NCBI RefSeq assembly: GCF_003600155.1
Contig: NZ_QWLD01000012.1
Coordinates: 1-64,000 of the forward strand
DNA length: 64,000 nucleotides
Source: Nesterenkonia muleiensis
GTDB lineage: Bacteria; Actinomycetota; Actinomycetes; Actinomycetales; Micrococcaceae
Direction of reading: 5' to 3'
Part shown: piece by piece, positions 15,859-25,521 of the stretch
How positions within the stretch are numbered: the stretch's first letter is position 1
Layout: each line of letters opens with the position of its first letter
Notes under the pieces: model-generated
What the model was told of the DNA's origin: nothing
The model's database searches: none
Seen by the model: only the letters and a program-made list of their open reading frames with translations
Program-made: the position numbers and the translations under genes

Positions 15859-17892
15859 ATGAGCACCCGCGTGAGCGCTGAGCCTCAGCATTCCCCCGCT
15901 GAATACCCCCGTGCACTGGATGCTGATGTGCATCACTGGGATGAGCCCACCGGCAGCGACAGGGTGGCCTTCTGGGAGCGGGCGGCTGGACTCCTGGACT
16001 GGGACTCCCCCTGGCACACCGCGCATTCGTGGACCCCGCCGAACCCTGATACCCGCCGTGGGCCGGATATTCGCTGGTTCGAAGGCGGCAGGCTCAATGC
16101 CGCGGTCAACTGTGTGGACCGCCATGTGGCCGCCGGGCGCGGGGAGAAGGTCGCCCTGCACTTCGAGGGCGAGCCCGGGGACCGCGAGTCGGTCACCTAT
16201 GCGGATCTGCAGCGCCGGGTCAACCAGGCCGCCAACGCCCTGGAGTCCCTCGGGATAGGCCCCGGCGACCGGGTGGTGATCTACCTGCCGGTGCTGGTGG
16301 AGACCATTGTCATCACCCTGGCCTGCGCCCGGATCGGCGCGGTCCACCAGCTGGTCTTCGGCGGGTTCTCCGCCGAGGCGCTGCGCTTCCGGGTCCAGGA
16401 CACCGGCGCCAAGCTGGTGGTCACCACAGATGGTCAGTACCGCCGCGGTGCTGCGGTTCCGGTCAAGGCCAACGCCGACGCCGCAGTGGAGGGACTCACC
16501 GCTGAGACCGGCGGCAGCGTGGAGCATGTGCTGGTGATCCGCCGCACCGGAAGCGAGATTTCCTTCACCCCGGGCCGGGACATCTGGTGGCATGAGCTGG
16601 TCGGGGCGGCCTCCGCTGAGCACACCCCGCAGTTCTTCGACGCCGAGACCCCGCTGTTCATCATGTACACCTCCGGCACCACGGGTAAGCCCAAGGGACT
16701 GGTGCACACCACCGGCGGCTATCTCACCGGGGCGCTGTTCAGCTATCTGCGGCTGTTCGCCCACCCTGACCCGGACAAGCGCGACGACGACGTCCATTGG
16801 TGCACCGCCGACTTAGCCTGGGTGACCGCCCACACCTATGAGATCTACGGGCCGCTGGCTGCCGGGGCCACCCAGGTCATCTATGAGGGCGTGCCCAATG
16901 CCCCGCACCCGGGGCGGCACTTCGAGATCATCCAACGCCACCGGGTGACCAGCTACTACACCGCCCCCACGCTGGTACGCTCACTGATGGGCTGGTTCCC
17001 CGAGGGCGTCCCGGAGCATTACGATCTCAGCTCCGTCCGCCTGGCCGGCACGGTGGGTGAGGCGGTGAACCCGGAGGCGGCGAACTGGCTGCGTGACACC
17101 TTCGGCGGCGTGCCTCTGGTCGACACCTGGTGGCAGTCGGAGTCCGGCTCCACGGTGCTCTCCCCGCGCCCGGAGGCTGCCGCCTTCAAAGCAGGCAGTG
17201 TGGCCCAGGACATGCCCGGCTGGGCCGCCGACGTCGTCGACGATCACGGCACCCCCACTCCCCCGGGCGTGCAGGGCAATGTGGTGGTCACCGCCACCGG
17301 CCCCTCGATGGCCCGGACCGTCTGGGGCAACCCGGAGCGGTACTACACCAGCTACTGGGAGAAGTACGCCGCTCAGGGCTGGTTCCTGGCCGGGGACGCC
17401 GGGCAGCGCGACGCCGAGGGAGACATTTGGATCCTGGGCCGGATCGATGATGCCATCAACGTCTCCGGGCATCTACTCTCCACCATCGAGATCGAATCCG
17501 CATTGGTCTCCCACCCGGATGTGGTCGAAGCCGGGGTGGCCCCGGTCCACGATGCCACCACCGGTCATGCCGCAGCCGCCTTCGTGGTGCTCACCGCTGC
17601 GGCCCAAGAGCGCCTCAGCCGCGACGGCACCGCCGAACCCGCACTGATAGAGAGTCTGCGCGCCCAGGTCGCCGAGGTCATCGGGCCGGTGGCCAAGCCA
17701 CGGGCAGTGATCCCGGTCCCGGAGGTGCCCAAGACCCGCTCGGGCAAGATCATGCGCCGGCTGCTGGCCCAACTGCATGAGGGCCAGCCGCTGGGCGACA
17801 CCACCAGCCTGCAGAACGAACCCTGTGTTCCTGAGATCCAACGGATCTGTCAGACTCGGGGAACAGCACCCGTGAAGGAGTACCACCCCTGA
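15859..17892 (+). CDS. Acetyl-CoA synthetase (AMP-forming acyl-CoA ligase)
   Basis: 677 aa ANL-superfamily ligase close to acetyl-CoA synthetase: P-loop-like MYTSGTTGKPKGLVHT, DTWWQSESGS in the nucleotide site, and the C-terminal RSGKIMRR segment with the catalytic lysine. It converts acetate, ATP and CoA to acetyl-CoA in the cytosol. The last 40 residues form an unusual extension. Lying between a flavin reductase and metY, it may reuse the acetate released by MetY. ATG 15859 (GGGG in front, 7 nt after the previous stop) is preferred over the longer out-of-context ORF start; its stop overlaps metY (TGATG). Propionate or another short acid cannot be excluded as substrate. Confidence 0.85.
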   Translation: MSTRVSAEPQHSPAEYPRALDADVHHWDEPTGSDRVAFWERAAGLLDWDSPWHTAHSWTPPNPDTRRGPDIRWFEGGRLNAAVNCVDRHVAAGRGEKVALHFEGEPGDRESVTYADLQRRVNQAANALESLGIGPGDRVVIYLPVLVETIVITLACARIGAVHQLVFGGFSAEALRFRVQDTGAKLVVTTDGQYRRGAAVPVKANADAAVEGLTAETGGSVEHVLVIRRTGSEISFTPGRDIWWHELVGAASAEHTPQFFDAETPLFIMYTSGTTGKPKGLVHTTGGYLTGALFSYLRLFAHPDPDKRDDDVHWCTADLAWVTAHTYEIYGPLAAGATQVIYEGVPNAPHPGRHFEIIQRHRVTSYYTAPTLVRSLMGWFPEGVPEHYDLSSVRLAGTVGEAVNPEAANWLRDTFGGVPLVDTWWQSESGSTVLSPRPEAAAFKAGSVAQDMPGWAADVVDDHGTPTPPGVQGNVVVTATGPSMARTVWGNPERYYTSYWEKYAAQGWFLAGDAGQRDAEGDIWILGRIDDAINVSGHLLSTIEIESALVSHPDVVEAGVAPVHDATTGHAAAAFVVLTAAAQERLSRDGTAEPALIESLRAQVAEVIGPVAKPRAVIPVPEVPKTRSGKIMRRLLAQLHEGQPLGDTTSLQNEPCVPEIQRICQTRGTAPVKEYHP

Positions 17893-19187
17893 TGAGCACT
17901 GACCGCCAGTTCGGCTTCCGCACCCGCGCCCTGCACGCCGGTGCGGTCCCTGACGCCACCTACGGCACCCGTGCGGTGCCGATCCACCAGTCCACCTCCT
18001 TCGTGTTCAAGGACACCGACGACGCCGCCAACCTCTTCGCGCTGCAGAAGTTCGGCAATATCTACTCCCGCATCGGCAACCCGACGGTGGCCGCACTGGA
18101 GGAGCGCCTGGCCTCCCTGGAGGGCGGGATCGGCGCGGTGGCCACCGCCTCCGGCATGAGTGCGGAGTTCCTAGTCTTCGCCGCCCTGTGCGAGCAGGGT
18201 GACCATATTGTGGCCAGCTCCAAGCTCTACGGCGGCACCATCACCCATCTGGATGTCAGCCTGCGCCGGTTCGGCATCGAGACCACCTTTGTGAACTCCG
18301 ATGAGGCCGAAGACTTCCAGGCCGCACTCCAGGAGAACACCAAGCTGATCTTCACCGAGGTGGTCTCCAACCCGGCCAGCGACATCGTGGATCTGCCCGG
18401 TCTGGCGAAGGTGGCCCATGACCACGGCATCCCGCTGGTGGTCGACTCCACGCTGACCACCCCGTACCTGTTCCGGCCCATCGAGCACGGGGCCGATATT
18501 GTGACCCATTCGGTGACCAAGTTCCTGGGCGGGCACGGCACCACCCTGGGCGGCGTCGTCGTCGAATCCGGCACCTTCCCCTGGGACAATGGGAAGTTCC
18601 CGCAGATGACCGAGCATGTGGACTCCTACGGCGGGCTGTCCTGGTGGGGCAACTTCGGCGAGTACGGGTTTCTGACCAAGCTGCGGGCCGAGCAGCTGCG
18701 CGATTTCGGACCCAGCCTGACCCCGCAGGCAGCGTTCCAGCTGATCCAGGGGGTGGAGACCCTGCCGCAGCGGATGGCCGAGCACACCGCCAATGCGCAG
18801 AGGGTCGCCCAGTGGCTGCAGGATGATCCGCGGGTGGACTATGTGAACTACTCGGGCCTGCCCAGCCACCGGCACCATGCACGGGCTCAGCAGCTGCTGC
18901 CGGAGGGGGTGAGCTCGGTGTTCAGCTTCGGGATCGCCGGGGGCCGGGAGAACGGGGCTCAGTTTATTGAGGCGCTGCAGCTGGCCAGCCACCTGGCCAA
19001 TGTGGGCGATGCCCGGACCCTGATCCTGCACCCGGCCTCCACCACTCATCAGCAGCTGAATGCTGAGCAGCTGCTGGCCGCCGGGGTGCCCGATGACCTG
19101 GTGCGGATTTCTGTGGGCCTGGAGGACGTTGACGACATTATCTGGGACTTGGATCAAGCCCTGGAGACTGCGACCAAGGGAGAATAA
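17892..19187 (+). CDS. metY: O-acetylhomoserine sulfhydrylase MetY
   Basis: 431 aa PLP enzyme of the Cys/Met metabolism family, the length typical of MetY. FRTRALHAGAVPD at the start, YSRIGNPTVAALEERLASLE, and the PLP lysine in THSVTKFLGGHGT are all present. It makes homocysteine and acetate from O-acetylhomoserine and sulfide, the entry point of the sulfide freed by the monooxygenases. Translationally coupled to the upstream ligase. No metX is visible in the window. Confidence 0.92.
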   Translation: MSTDRQFGFRTRALHAGAVPDATYGTRAVPIHQSTSFVFKDTDDAANLFALQKFGNIYSRIGNPTVAALEERLASLEGGIGAVATASGMSAEFLVFAALCEQGDHIVASSKLYGGTITHLDVSLRRFGIETTFVNSDEAEDFQAALQENTKLIFTEVVSNPASDIVDLPGLAKVAHDHGIPLVVDSTLTTPYLFRPIEHGADIVTHSVTKFLGGHGTTLGGVVVESGTFPWDNGKFPQMTEHVDSYGGLSWWGNFGEYGFLTKLRAEQLRDFGPSLTPQAAFQLIQGVETLPQRMAEHTANAQRVAQWLQDDPRVDYVNYSGLPSHRHHARAQQLLPEGVSSVFSFGIAGGRENGAQFIEALQLASHLANVGDARTLILHPASTTHQQLNAEQLLAAGVPDDLVRISVGLEDVDDIIWDLDQALETATKGE

Positions 19188-19192
19188 GGACC

Positions 19193-19732
19193 ATGACGAC
19201 CACGCCCGTTCCTGCCGCTGAGAATTCCGCCGATCACCCCCACGGGCTGTGGGAGGAGCCGGGTCCTGCCCGCCGTCTGCAGCTGCTGCGCAGCGCGAGG
19301 TCGGTGGCGGTCATCGGCATGAGTGATAAGCCCTCCCGGTCCAGCTACTTCGTGGCCACCTATCTGCAGGGCGATTCCAGCTACCAGCTCTACTGGGTCA
19401 ACCCGCGCCTGGTGGGCAAGACGGTGCTGGGCGAGCCCGGCTACGCCTCGCTGGCCGACCTGCCGGAGCCCCCCGATATTGTGGTGGCCTTCCGCAGGCC
19501 TGAGGATCTGCCGGAGCTGGCCGAAGAGGCCGCCGCCGCCGGGGCGAAGACCCTGTGGGTCCAGCTGGGGATCCATTCGGAGGAGGCCATGCAGCGGGCC
19601 ACTGACCTGGGGCTGAACGCGGTGCAGAACCGCTGCATCAAGATCGAGCACGGCCGCTTCCACGGCAACCTGCATTTGGGCGGCTTCGACACCGGGATCA
19701 TCAGCGCCAAGCGCCAGCTGCGGGACCACTGA
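19193..19732 (+). CDS. CoA-binding domain protein (YccU-like)
   Basis: 179 aa single-domain CoA-binding Rossmann protein (SVAVIGMSDKPSRSSYFVATYL from about residue 37, AGAKTLWVQLGIHSEEA, and a final QNRCIKIEH motif). The biochemical role of this family is not established; it commonly sits next to metY in actinobacteria, as here (5 nt after metY). It may bind a CoA thioester or nucleotide and regulate acetyl-group flow. Last gene of the operon. Confidence 0.85.
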   Translation: MTTTPVPAAENSADHPHGLWEEPGPARRLQLLRSARSVAVIGMSDKPSRSSYFVATYLQGDSSYQLYWVNPRLVGKTVLGEPGYASLADLPEPPDIVVAFRRPEDLPELAEEAAAAGAKTLWVQLGIHSEEAMQRATDLGLNAVQNRCIKIEHGRFHGNLHLGGFDTGIISAKRQLRDH

Positions 19733-19899
19733 ACCGGGGCTACTCTACCTGGGGCGATTGGTATCTTTCTGCGGGACAGGTGTGGTCCCGCTCCTCATCG
19801 TGACGCGGGGACCTTCTCCAAGTCTCGTCACATCCTTGATACGCCCCAGTCCAGCGACTAGGCTCCAAAAGTCTTAGGAGATTCAGCCGGAAGGTCGCT

Positions 19900-20820
19900 G
19901 TGGCGATACAGAGTGATGTGCTTCGGTACTTCAAAGAGGTGGTCGATGCCGGCTCTATTCAAACTGCTTCCAGAAACCTGCTCATTGCCCCCTCGGCTCT
20001 GAGCAGACAGATCAAGATACTTGAGAAAGAACTGGGAGTAACTCTCTTTGAGAGATCTTCCCAAGGAATGGTGTCCACCTCGGCAGGTATGACCTTATAC
20101 GATTTTGCCCGCCGCCAAGAGGCTGAAGCAGACGAGCTTAAGCACATACTTGCGGCCGGGGTGGAGAGCGAAAGTGCTGAGTTCTCTATTGCATGCGTGG
20201 AAGCCATGCTGCCGAGACTCCTGCCGCAGTGGTTAGGACCATTGAGGCGGCGTCATCCTCAAGTTCGTTTTCTCGTCGATCTCATGTCCTCCACCCAGGT
20301 CGCAGCGACAGTAGCTTCCGGCGACGCTGATGCGGGGTTTACTTTTGGACGGGTGGCGAGAGCTGAACTTCGTGAGTTGGCTGCTCTGCACACTCCTATC
20401 CAATTGGTCGTGCGCAGGGATCATCCGTTGGCGGATAGAAAAACGGTCTCGCTTATCGAACTGCAGGGAGAGCGGTGCGCGCTTCCTCGCAACCAGTTCG
20501 GCATACGTCGTGAAGTTGACCGGGAGTGTGCTCGTGCCGGCGTTGAGCTTGAGATCGCTTATGAAACTAATTCACTGGCCTTTGCCCTACGAATGGTGCA
20601 GACCGAAGGAGTAGTCACATTTACTACCTCTGCTCTGCTGGTGCAGGCCGAACACGCCCAGTCAGTTTCACTCATTGAACTCGAGGAAGACGCGTTTAAG
20701 TCCACTGCATTTTCGCTGGTTGTCCGCAAAACACCCTCGTCAGCCTTATCTGACTCCCTCAAGCGAGAGCTTTCCCGACTCTGCAAAGCATCTGAGCGTG
20801 TGCCAGATCACAAACTTTGA
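19900..20820 (+). CDS. LysR-family transcriptional regulator
   Basis: 306 aa, N-terminal winged helix (VLRYFKEVVDAGSIQTASRNL, SALSRQIKILEKELGVTLFER, residues about 5-62) and a C-terminal periplasmic-binding-like effector domain. GTG start with GGAAGG in front. It reads into the TRAP/FAH-family gene set downstream and is its likely regulator, sensing the imported compound or an intermediate. Confidence 0.88.
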   Translation: MAIQSDVLRYFKEVVDAGSIQTASRNLLIAPSALSRQIKILEKELGVTLFERSSQGMVSTSAGMTLYDFARRQEAEADELKHILAAGVESESAEFSIACVEAMLPRLLPQWLGPLRRRHPQVRFLVDLMSSTQVAATVASGDADAGFTFGRVARAELRELAALHTPIQLVVRRDHPLADRKTVSLIELQGERCALPRNQFGIRREVDRECARAGVELEIAYETNSLAFALRMVQTEGVVTFTTSALLVQAEHAQSVSLIELEEDAFKSTAFSLVVRKTPSSALSDSLKRELSRLCKASERVPDHKL

Positions 20821-20846
20821 AAACTATTTGTTACGGGACTGTTACA

Positions 20847-20887
20847 GTGTTCTATTCATTGGAATGACTGTTCACAAACGTGTTCTA
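20847..20887. promoter_or_regulatory. Candidate LysR operator region
   Basis: Between the LysR gene and the next gene is an inverted repeat TCATT-GG-AATGA (20856-20867), flanked by direct repeats of GTGTTCTAT (20847 and 20879). Placement upstream of the regulated genes suits an operator, but no consensus can be assigned. Confidence 0.3.
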
Positions 20888-20968
20888 TGCACGCCCATTG
20901 AAACTGAGTAATCTGCTTGAGAAATGGCCCAGTGATTTCCGGGCAATACTCCAGTTTTGAAAGGGTTG

Positions 20969-21718
20969 ATGATGACCAGCGTTGAACGCACTCCATTCAA
21001 CTACAGCTATATCCCCGGGCCTCTGCAATATTCTTTCGGAGTGCGTGCTGACAGTGGGCATGAACTTGTCCGCGTCCGGGCAGCGCGTACGCCCCCACTC
21101 GACGAGGGTTATCGGCTCATCGAGCGATACATGGAGCAGGTTGGACTGCCCGTCCAAGCAGTGTGTGCTCTTGAGCTGCGTTCACCTGAGCAGTTCTCTG
21201 AGCAGGGGTTCAAAGAATTCAATGAAGCTTATGCTGCAAAGCTCGACGAATGGAGAATCCTTCTGGATGGCTCCAACCCCGTCGCCCGATCCAACGTCAT
21301 TCCGGAGAAGCGGACCGTTTCAGGCCCCTCTGTGCACTCCTTCACTTATGTGCGACCGCAGCCCGGGGCCCCGGCTTCCTATGTCATTTCCGGAGAATCG
21401 GATGCCCCGGAGGGATTCGATAGTTACAACGATCAACTGATCGCCCCCGGAGATACCTCTCCCAGGGGCATGAGAAAGAAGGCAGAGTATGTCATTGGTG
21501 AACTGCTGAGAAGGAAAGAGCTTCTTGGATCCTGCTGGGACGAAGTGACCGATGTCCAGGTCTACACCCTGCATTCCTATGAGAGTATCCACACCGACCT
21601 TTCCGGGATGGTCCCTTTAGCGGCGAATATTGCGTGGCAGTACTGCGCTCCGCCGGTCGAAGAGTGGGCATTCGAAATGGATAGCAGAAGAGTGCACGTT
21701 GAGGAATTTGTTCAGTAG
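20969..21718 (+). CDS. RidA-related deaminase-family protein resembling CnbZ (2-aminomuconate-type deaminase)
   Basis: 250 aa protein. Segments such as LRSPEQFSEQGFKEFNEAY, NPVARSNVIPEK, GDTSPRGMRKKAEYVI and VQVYTLHSYESI recall the 2-amino-5-chloromuconate deaminase CnbZ group, distantly related to RidA. If so, it would hydrolyse an enamine/2-aminomuconate-like intermediate. The identification is from memory of motifs, not a search. It follows the LysR gene and precedes dctPQM. Two ATGs (20969, 20972) follow GAAAGGG, and either could be used. Confidence 0.6.
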   Translation: MMTSVERTPFNYSYIPGPLQYSFGVRADSGHELVRVRAARTPPLDEGYRLIERYMEQVGLPVQAVCALELRSPEQFSEQGFKEFNEAYAAKLDEWRILLDGSNPVARSNVIPEKRTVSGPSVHSFTYVRPQPGAPASYVISGESDAPEGFDSYNDQLIAPGDTSPRGMRKKAEYVIGELLRRKELLGSCWDEVTDVQVYTLHSYESIHTDLSGMVPLAANIAWQYCAPPVEEWAFEMDSRRVHVEEFVQ

Positions 21719-21764
21719 ATTTCTAAAACATGAGTGATCAAAAAAAATGAAAGGGATAGGTTTC

Positions 21765-22832
21765 ATGTCTAGAATCAAGAGATCAATATCAGTATTGGTT
21801 GGACTTCCCCTCCTGGTGCTTACTGCTTGCGGTGCTACAGGAGATGAGGGAGACAGTAGTCAGAACAGCAACGGGGAAACAGTCGCAGAAGGGTCACTGC
21901 GACTTGGGCACGTAGGTTCCCCCGGCGACGTCTTCGACCAAAGCATGGATATTCTGATCGAAGAGCTGGACGAAGCTACCGAGGGTCGATGGACTATAGA
22001 GCAGTATGGCTCAAGCCAACTTGGTGACGAACGCGAACTCATTGAGAGCGTCTCCATGCGGACTGTAGACATGGCTCTGGTGACCAACGCGCCCATCGGC
22101 AACTTTGTGCCTGAAGCCCTTTTCTATGACCTTCCTGGGCTGTATCAGGACATCGAGCATGTGGAAGCAGTCAACAATTCTGAAATAGTAAGGGAATATC
22201 TTGCTGAAGCCTTGCTGGCTCAAGACTTGAGGCTCCTGGAAGTCACACACGGTGGATTCCGGAACATGACGAACAACAGCGGGCCTGTCGAAACGCTGGA
22301 TGACCTTTCAGGGCTATCTATGCGAGTTCAAGAGAGCCCTATGATCAACGCAACCTATGCTGCGCTTGACGGTGTCACCTCGGTGCCGATACCGATGAGT
22401 GAGGTCTACACTGCTCTCGAACAGGGAGTGGCTAACGCCCAGGAGAATCCCGCCATTATGATCCGGGACTTCGACCTCTACGAGGTTCAGGACTTTATGA
22501 CCATCACCGAGCACTCGTTCTTCCCCCGTTACATCTTGATCAATGAAGACGTGTGGCAAGGAATCCCAGAGGCAGACCAAGACCTCTTCCTCCAAGCAGC
22601 GCTCGAAGCGGCTGAGTTCAAGAACGCCTATTACGTTGATGAGACGGAACAGGCGATTGATGAACTAATTGAGGGCGGGATGAACGTCAATGAACCGCCT
22701 GAAGAGTTTCACGAAGAGTTTAGCCAGCTCATGCTGGATGAAGTCTACCCGCAGTTCTATGAACAGATCGGTGGCGGTGACGCAGAAGAGGGTGAGAGAA
22801 TCATCCAAGAAATTATCGACCTAGCCGACTGA
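21765..22832 (+). CDS. dctP: TRAP transporter solute-binding lipoprotein DctP
   Basis: 355 aa TRAP-type binding protein with signal peptide and lipobox VLTAC within about 22 residues of the chosen ATG; an ATG six codons earlier is also possible. The family signature GLSMRVQESPMINATYAAL, with the ligand-contacting Arg, and EVYTALEQGVANAQENP are present, so the ligand is probably a carboxylate. The gene overlaps dctQ by one base (TGATG). Confidence 0.9.
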   Translation: MSRIKRSISVLVGLPLLVLTACGATGDEGDSSQNSNGETVAEGSLRLGHVGSPGDVFDQSMDILIEELDEATEGRWTIEQYGSSQLGDERELIESVSMRTVDMALVTNAPIGNFVPEALFYDLPGLYQDIEHVEAVNNSEIVREYLAEALLAQDLRLLEVTHGGFRNMTNNSGPVETLDDLSGLSMRVQESPMINATYAALDGVTSVPIPMSEVYTALEQGVANAQENPAIMIRDFDLYEVQDFMTITEHSFFPRYILINEDVWQGIPEADQDLFLQAALEAAEFKNAYYVDETEQAIDELIEGGMNVNEPPEEFHEEFSQLMLDEVYPQFYEQIGGGDAEEGERIIQEIIDLAD

Positions 22833-23317
22833 TGCTGATGATAAGCAAGATGTTCAATGCTCTGGCTGGGGTTGTCCAGACTGTGATGATCCTCTTGTTG
22901 GGAGCTATGACAGCAACTGTCATGTTGCAGATCGTATTGCGCTACTTCTTTGAGCGCCCCCTTGCAGGTGGAGAAGAAATCACCCGGTACATGTTCGTGT
23001 ACCTGATCTTCATCGGGGCCGCGATGGGAGTCCGTACGGGAATCCACGTGAGCATCGACGTCTTGGTCAGGCGGTTGCCAGGCGGATCAGGAAAGCTCTT
23101 AGCGGTTATCGCGCAGAGCATCGTGGGAGTTTTCCTGATCTTTCTTACGCTCTACGGAATCCAAATGTCCATGAACACCATGGGACAAAGTTCACCGGCG
23201 CTGGGTATTCCGATTGGCTACGCATATTTTGCGATCCCACTCGGAGCAACTCTTGGGCTGATATTTCTGATTGGCCCAAAACCGGAGAAAACTGCGTCTA
23301 ACGAGGTGACGGCATGA
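22832..23317 (+). CDS. dctQ: TRAP transporter small membrane subunit DctQ
   Basis: 161 aa membrane protein with four hydrophobic segments and the DctQ pattern LQIVLRYFFERPLAGGEEITRY followed by GAAMGVRTGIHVSIDVLV. It links DctM to the Na+-driven uptake of the DctP-bound solute. Starts at the dctP stop and overlaps dctM by 4 nt. Confidence 0.9.
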   Translation: MLMISKMFNALAGVVQTVMILLLGAMTATVMLQIVLRYFFERPLAGGEEITRYMFVYLIFIGAAMGVRTGIHVSIDVLVRRLPGGSGKLLAVIAQSIVGVFLIFLTLYGIQMSMNTMGQSSPALGIPIGYAYFAIPLGATLGLIFLIGPKPEKTASNEVTA

Positions 23318-24594
23318 GCATCACCGTTCTTATCATATGCCTGTTGTTTCTTTTTCTCGTTAGTGTGCCAATCGCCTGGGCTTTAGCTATTTCCGCTTTG
23401 ATCACGCTAATGGTCTTCGCCGATGTTCCTCTGACTATGATTCCGCAACGTATGTTCACTGGCACGGACTCATTCACGCTCATGGCAATACCGTTCTTCC
23501 TGCTTGCCGGTGAACTGATGGAGAAAGTCGGAATATCTGACAAGCTGATTGAATTCTCCCGATCTTTGGTAGGTCACATCCGAGGAGGTTTAGGGAATGT
23601 CACTGTCGGCGGATCCATGATGTTCTCCGCAGTCTCCGGGTCAGGTATCGCCACCACTGCCGCAATGGGCAAAATCACCATCCCCGCGATGATCCAACGC
23701 GGTTACCACCCGGCCTTCGCAGTGGCAGCCCAATCCACCTCTGGGGCTATGGGAATCGTCATCCCACCCAGCATCATCATGATCCTCTACGCGGTGACCG
23801 CTGGGCCGGGAGCATCGGTCTCCGATATGTTCGTCGGTGGGATTATCCCCGGTGCATTGATGGGACTTGCCTTGATGACCACCGGCTATGTGATTTCCCG
23901 CAGGAAGAACTATCCCACTGAAGCCCGGGTCGCCGCCCGGAAGATTCCGTGGCGGGCGCTCAAAGCGGTTCCGGCATTGGTCATGCCGCTGATTATTATC
24001 CTGGGAATCACTCTGGGCATTGTCACCACTACCGAATCAGCTGTGCTTGCTGTCGGATACGCCCTACTGCTGGGCCTTGTCACCAGGAAACTCAGTATGC
24101 GCAAGCTTGTAGACGCTCTCTACAACAGCGCCTCAGCAACTGCCATGATCATGCTGATTGTGGCCAGCGCCAACGTTTTCGCCTGGGTCGTCACCTCAGA
24201 GGGACTTCCCAGTATGCTCGCCCGGCAGATGTCAGGCTTGGCTGAGAGCCCCTTGCTCGTGCTCTTCATTGCCGCTGCAATTCTATTGGTCATCGGTATG
24301 TTCCTAGACAGTGCGGCAGCACTCATCATCGTGATCCCAGTCATGATGCCGCTGGTCACGATGTCCGGGGTTGACCCAGTTCACTTCGGCGTTGTGGCTG
24401 TGATCGCCCTTGCCATTGGACTCGCGACCCCACCGGTGGGACTCAACTTGTTCGTGGCATCAGCTATAGCTGGAATCGACATTCTTGCAGCATTGCGTTA
24501 TTTGGCTCCGTTTATCATCGCACTGATCGGCGTTCTGGTCCTGCTGATCCTGTTCCCCAACCTCGTCTTGTGGCTTCCTGAGCTTCTTGACTGA
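23314..24594 (+). CDS. dctM: TRAP transporter large membrane subunit DctM
   Basis: 426 aa, about 12 membrane segments, the usual DctM length. IPFFLLAGELMEKVG near residue 60 and LATPPVGLNLFVASAI near residue 370 are the conserved transport motifs. Forms a solute:sodium symporter with DctPQ. ATGA overlap with dctQ. Confidence 0.92.
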   Translation: MSITVLIICLLFLFLVSVPIAWALAISALITLMVFADVPLTMIPQRMFTGTDSFTLMAIPFFLLAGELMEKVGISDKLIEFSRSLVGHIRGGLGNVTVGGSMMFSAVSGSGIATTAAMGKITIPAMIQRGYHPAFAVAAQSTSGAMGIVIPPSIIMILYAVTAGPGASVSDMFVGGIIPGALMGLALMTTGYVISRRKNYPTEARVAARKIPWRALKAVPALVMPLIIILGITLGIVTTTESAVLAVGYALLLGLVTRKLSMRKLVDALYNSASATAMIMLIVASANVFAWVVTSEGLPSMLARQMSGLAESPLLVLFIAAAILLVIGMFLDSAAALIIVIPVMMPLVTMSGVDPVHFGVVAVIALAIGLATPPVGLNLFVASAIAGIDILAALRYLAPFIIALIGVLVLLILFPNLVLWLPELLD

Positions 24595-24639
24595 CCACAT
24601 TCTTTCTGCCCGATCAACCCATGTATTGAGGAATAGTGA

Positions 24640-25521
24640 ATGAAACTAGTGACTTATGAAGAGAACGGTCGCCAGCTGGTCGGCGGTCTCAATACGGAGA
24701 CCGAATGCGTGTATGAGCTGAGAACTCCTGAGGATGTATCCGTCAGGTCTATGAGTGAACTCATTAGAACGCATGTCTCAGCAGACACGCCGCCGCTGGA
24801 ATTCGTGTCCGGAACTGAACGGCTGCTCAACGAAGTGAAAATCCTGGCTCCGCTCCAAGAAGTCCCCCGGGACATTATGTGTGTCGGCAAAAACTACCGG
24901 GATCATTCAGCAGAGTTTTCCGCAAGCGGCTTCGACGCCACAGATGCCGGTTCGGTCTATCCAGAGCATCCCATCGTCTTCACAAAACCGGGGAGCACCA
25001 TAATTGGGCCGGGAGATGGCATCGAACCGCACTCCCAAATTACTCAGAGTTTGGACTACGAGGCCGAAGTCGGCGTCATTATCGGATACAGAGGCAGAAA
25101 CATTTCGCCCGACTCCGCCTGGCATCATGTGTGGGGTTACACCCTTATCAACGACGTGACCGCACGGGACATGCAATACCGACATAAGCAGTGGTATCTG
25201 GGAAAATCATTAGACACCTTTTGCCCCATGGGACCAGTCGTTGTCACCTCGGACGAGCTTGACGGATCAGCGATCGACCTCCAATGCTACGTCAACGGTG
25301 AACTGCGCCAATCAACCAACACCCGAGACCTCATTTTCGACATCCCTACTCTGATCAGTGTTATCTCAAGCGGCCGGGAACTCAAACCCGGAGACGTAAT
25401 TGCCACAGGAACTCCAGCTGGAGTGGGTATAGGCTTCGATCCTCCCCGGTTCCTGAACTCTGGAGATACCGTCACAATTACGTCTCCTCAGATCGGCACA
25501 CTGCAGAACCAGGTGCTTTAG
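24640..25521 (+). CDS. Fumarylacetoacetate hydrolase (FAH) family protein
   Basis: 293 aa, N-terminal 70-residue domain and a C-terminal FAH barrel. CVGKNYRDHSAEF, the metal-ligand region LDYEAEVGVIIG, INDVTARDMQYRHKQW and GDVIATGTPAGVG are all seen. Members hydrolyse or decarboxylate diketo acids (acylpyruvate, homoprotocatechuate branch) or dehydrate sugar acids. Position after dctPQM indicates it acts on the imported compound; the reaction cannot be fixed. RBS GAGGAA is in front. Confidence 0.85.
   Translation: MKLVTYEENGRQLVGGLNTETECVYELRTPEDVSVRSMSELIRTHVSADTPPLEFVSGTERLLNEVKILAPLQEVPRDIMCVGKNYRDHSAEFSASGFDATDAGSVYPEHPIVFTKPGSTIIGPGDGIEPHSQITQSLDYEAEVGVIIGYRGRNISPDSAWHHVWGYTLINDVTARDMQYRHKQWYLGKSLDTFCPMGPVVVTSDELDGSAIDLQCYVNGELRQSTNTRDLIFDIPTLISVISSGRELKPGDVIATGTPAGVGIGFDPPRFLNSGDTVTITSPQIGTLQNQVL

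Noticed and set aside
15823-16797. 324-codon minus-strand frame inside the acetyl-CoA synthetase gene
   Set aside because: Antisense shadow typical of GC-rich coding DNA.
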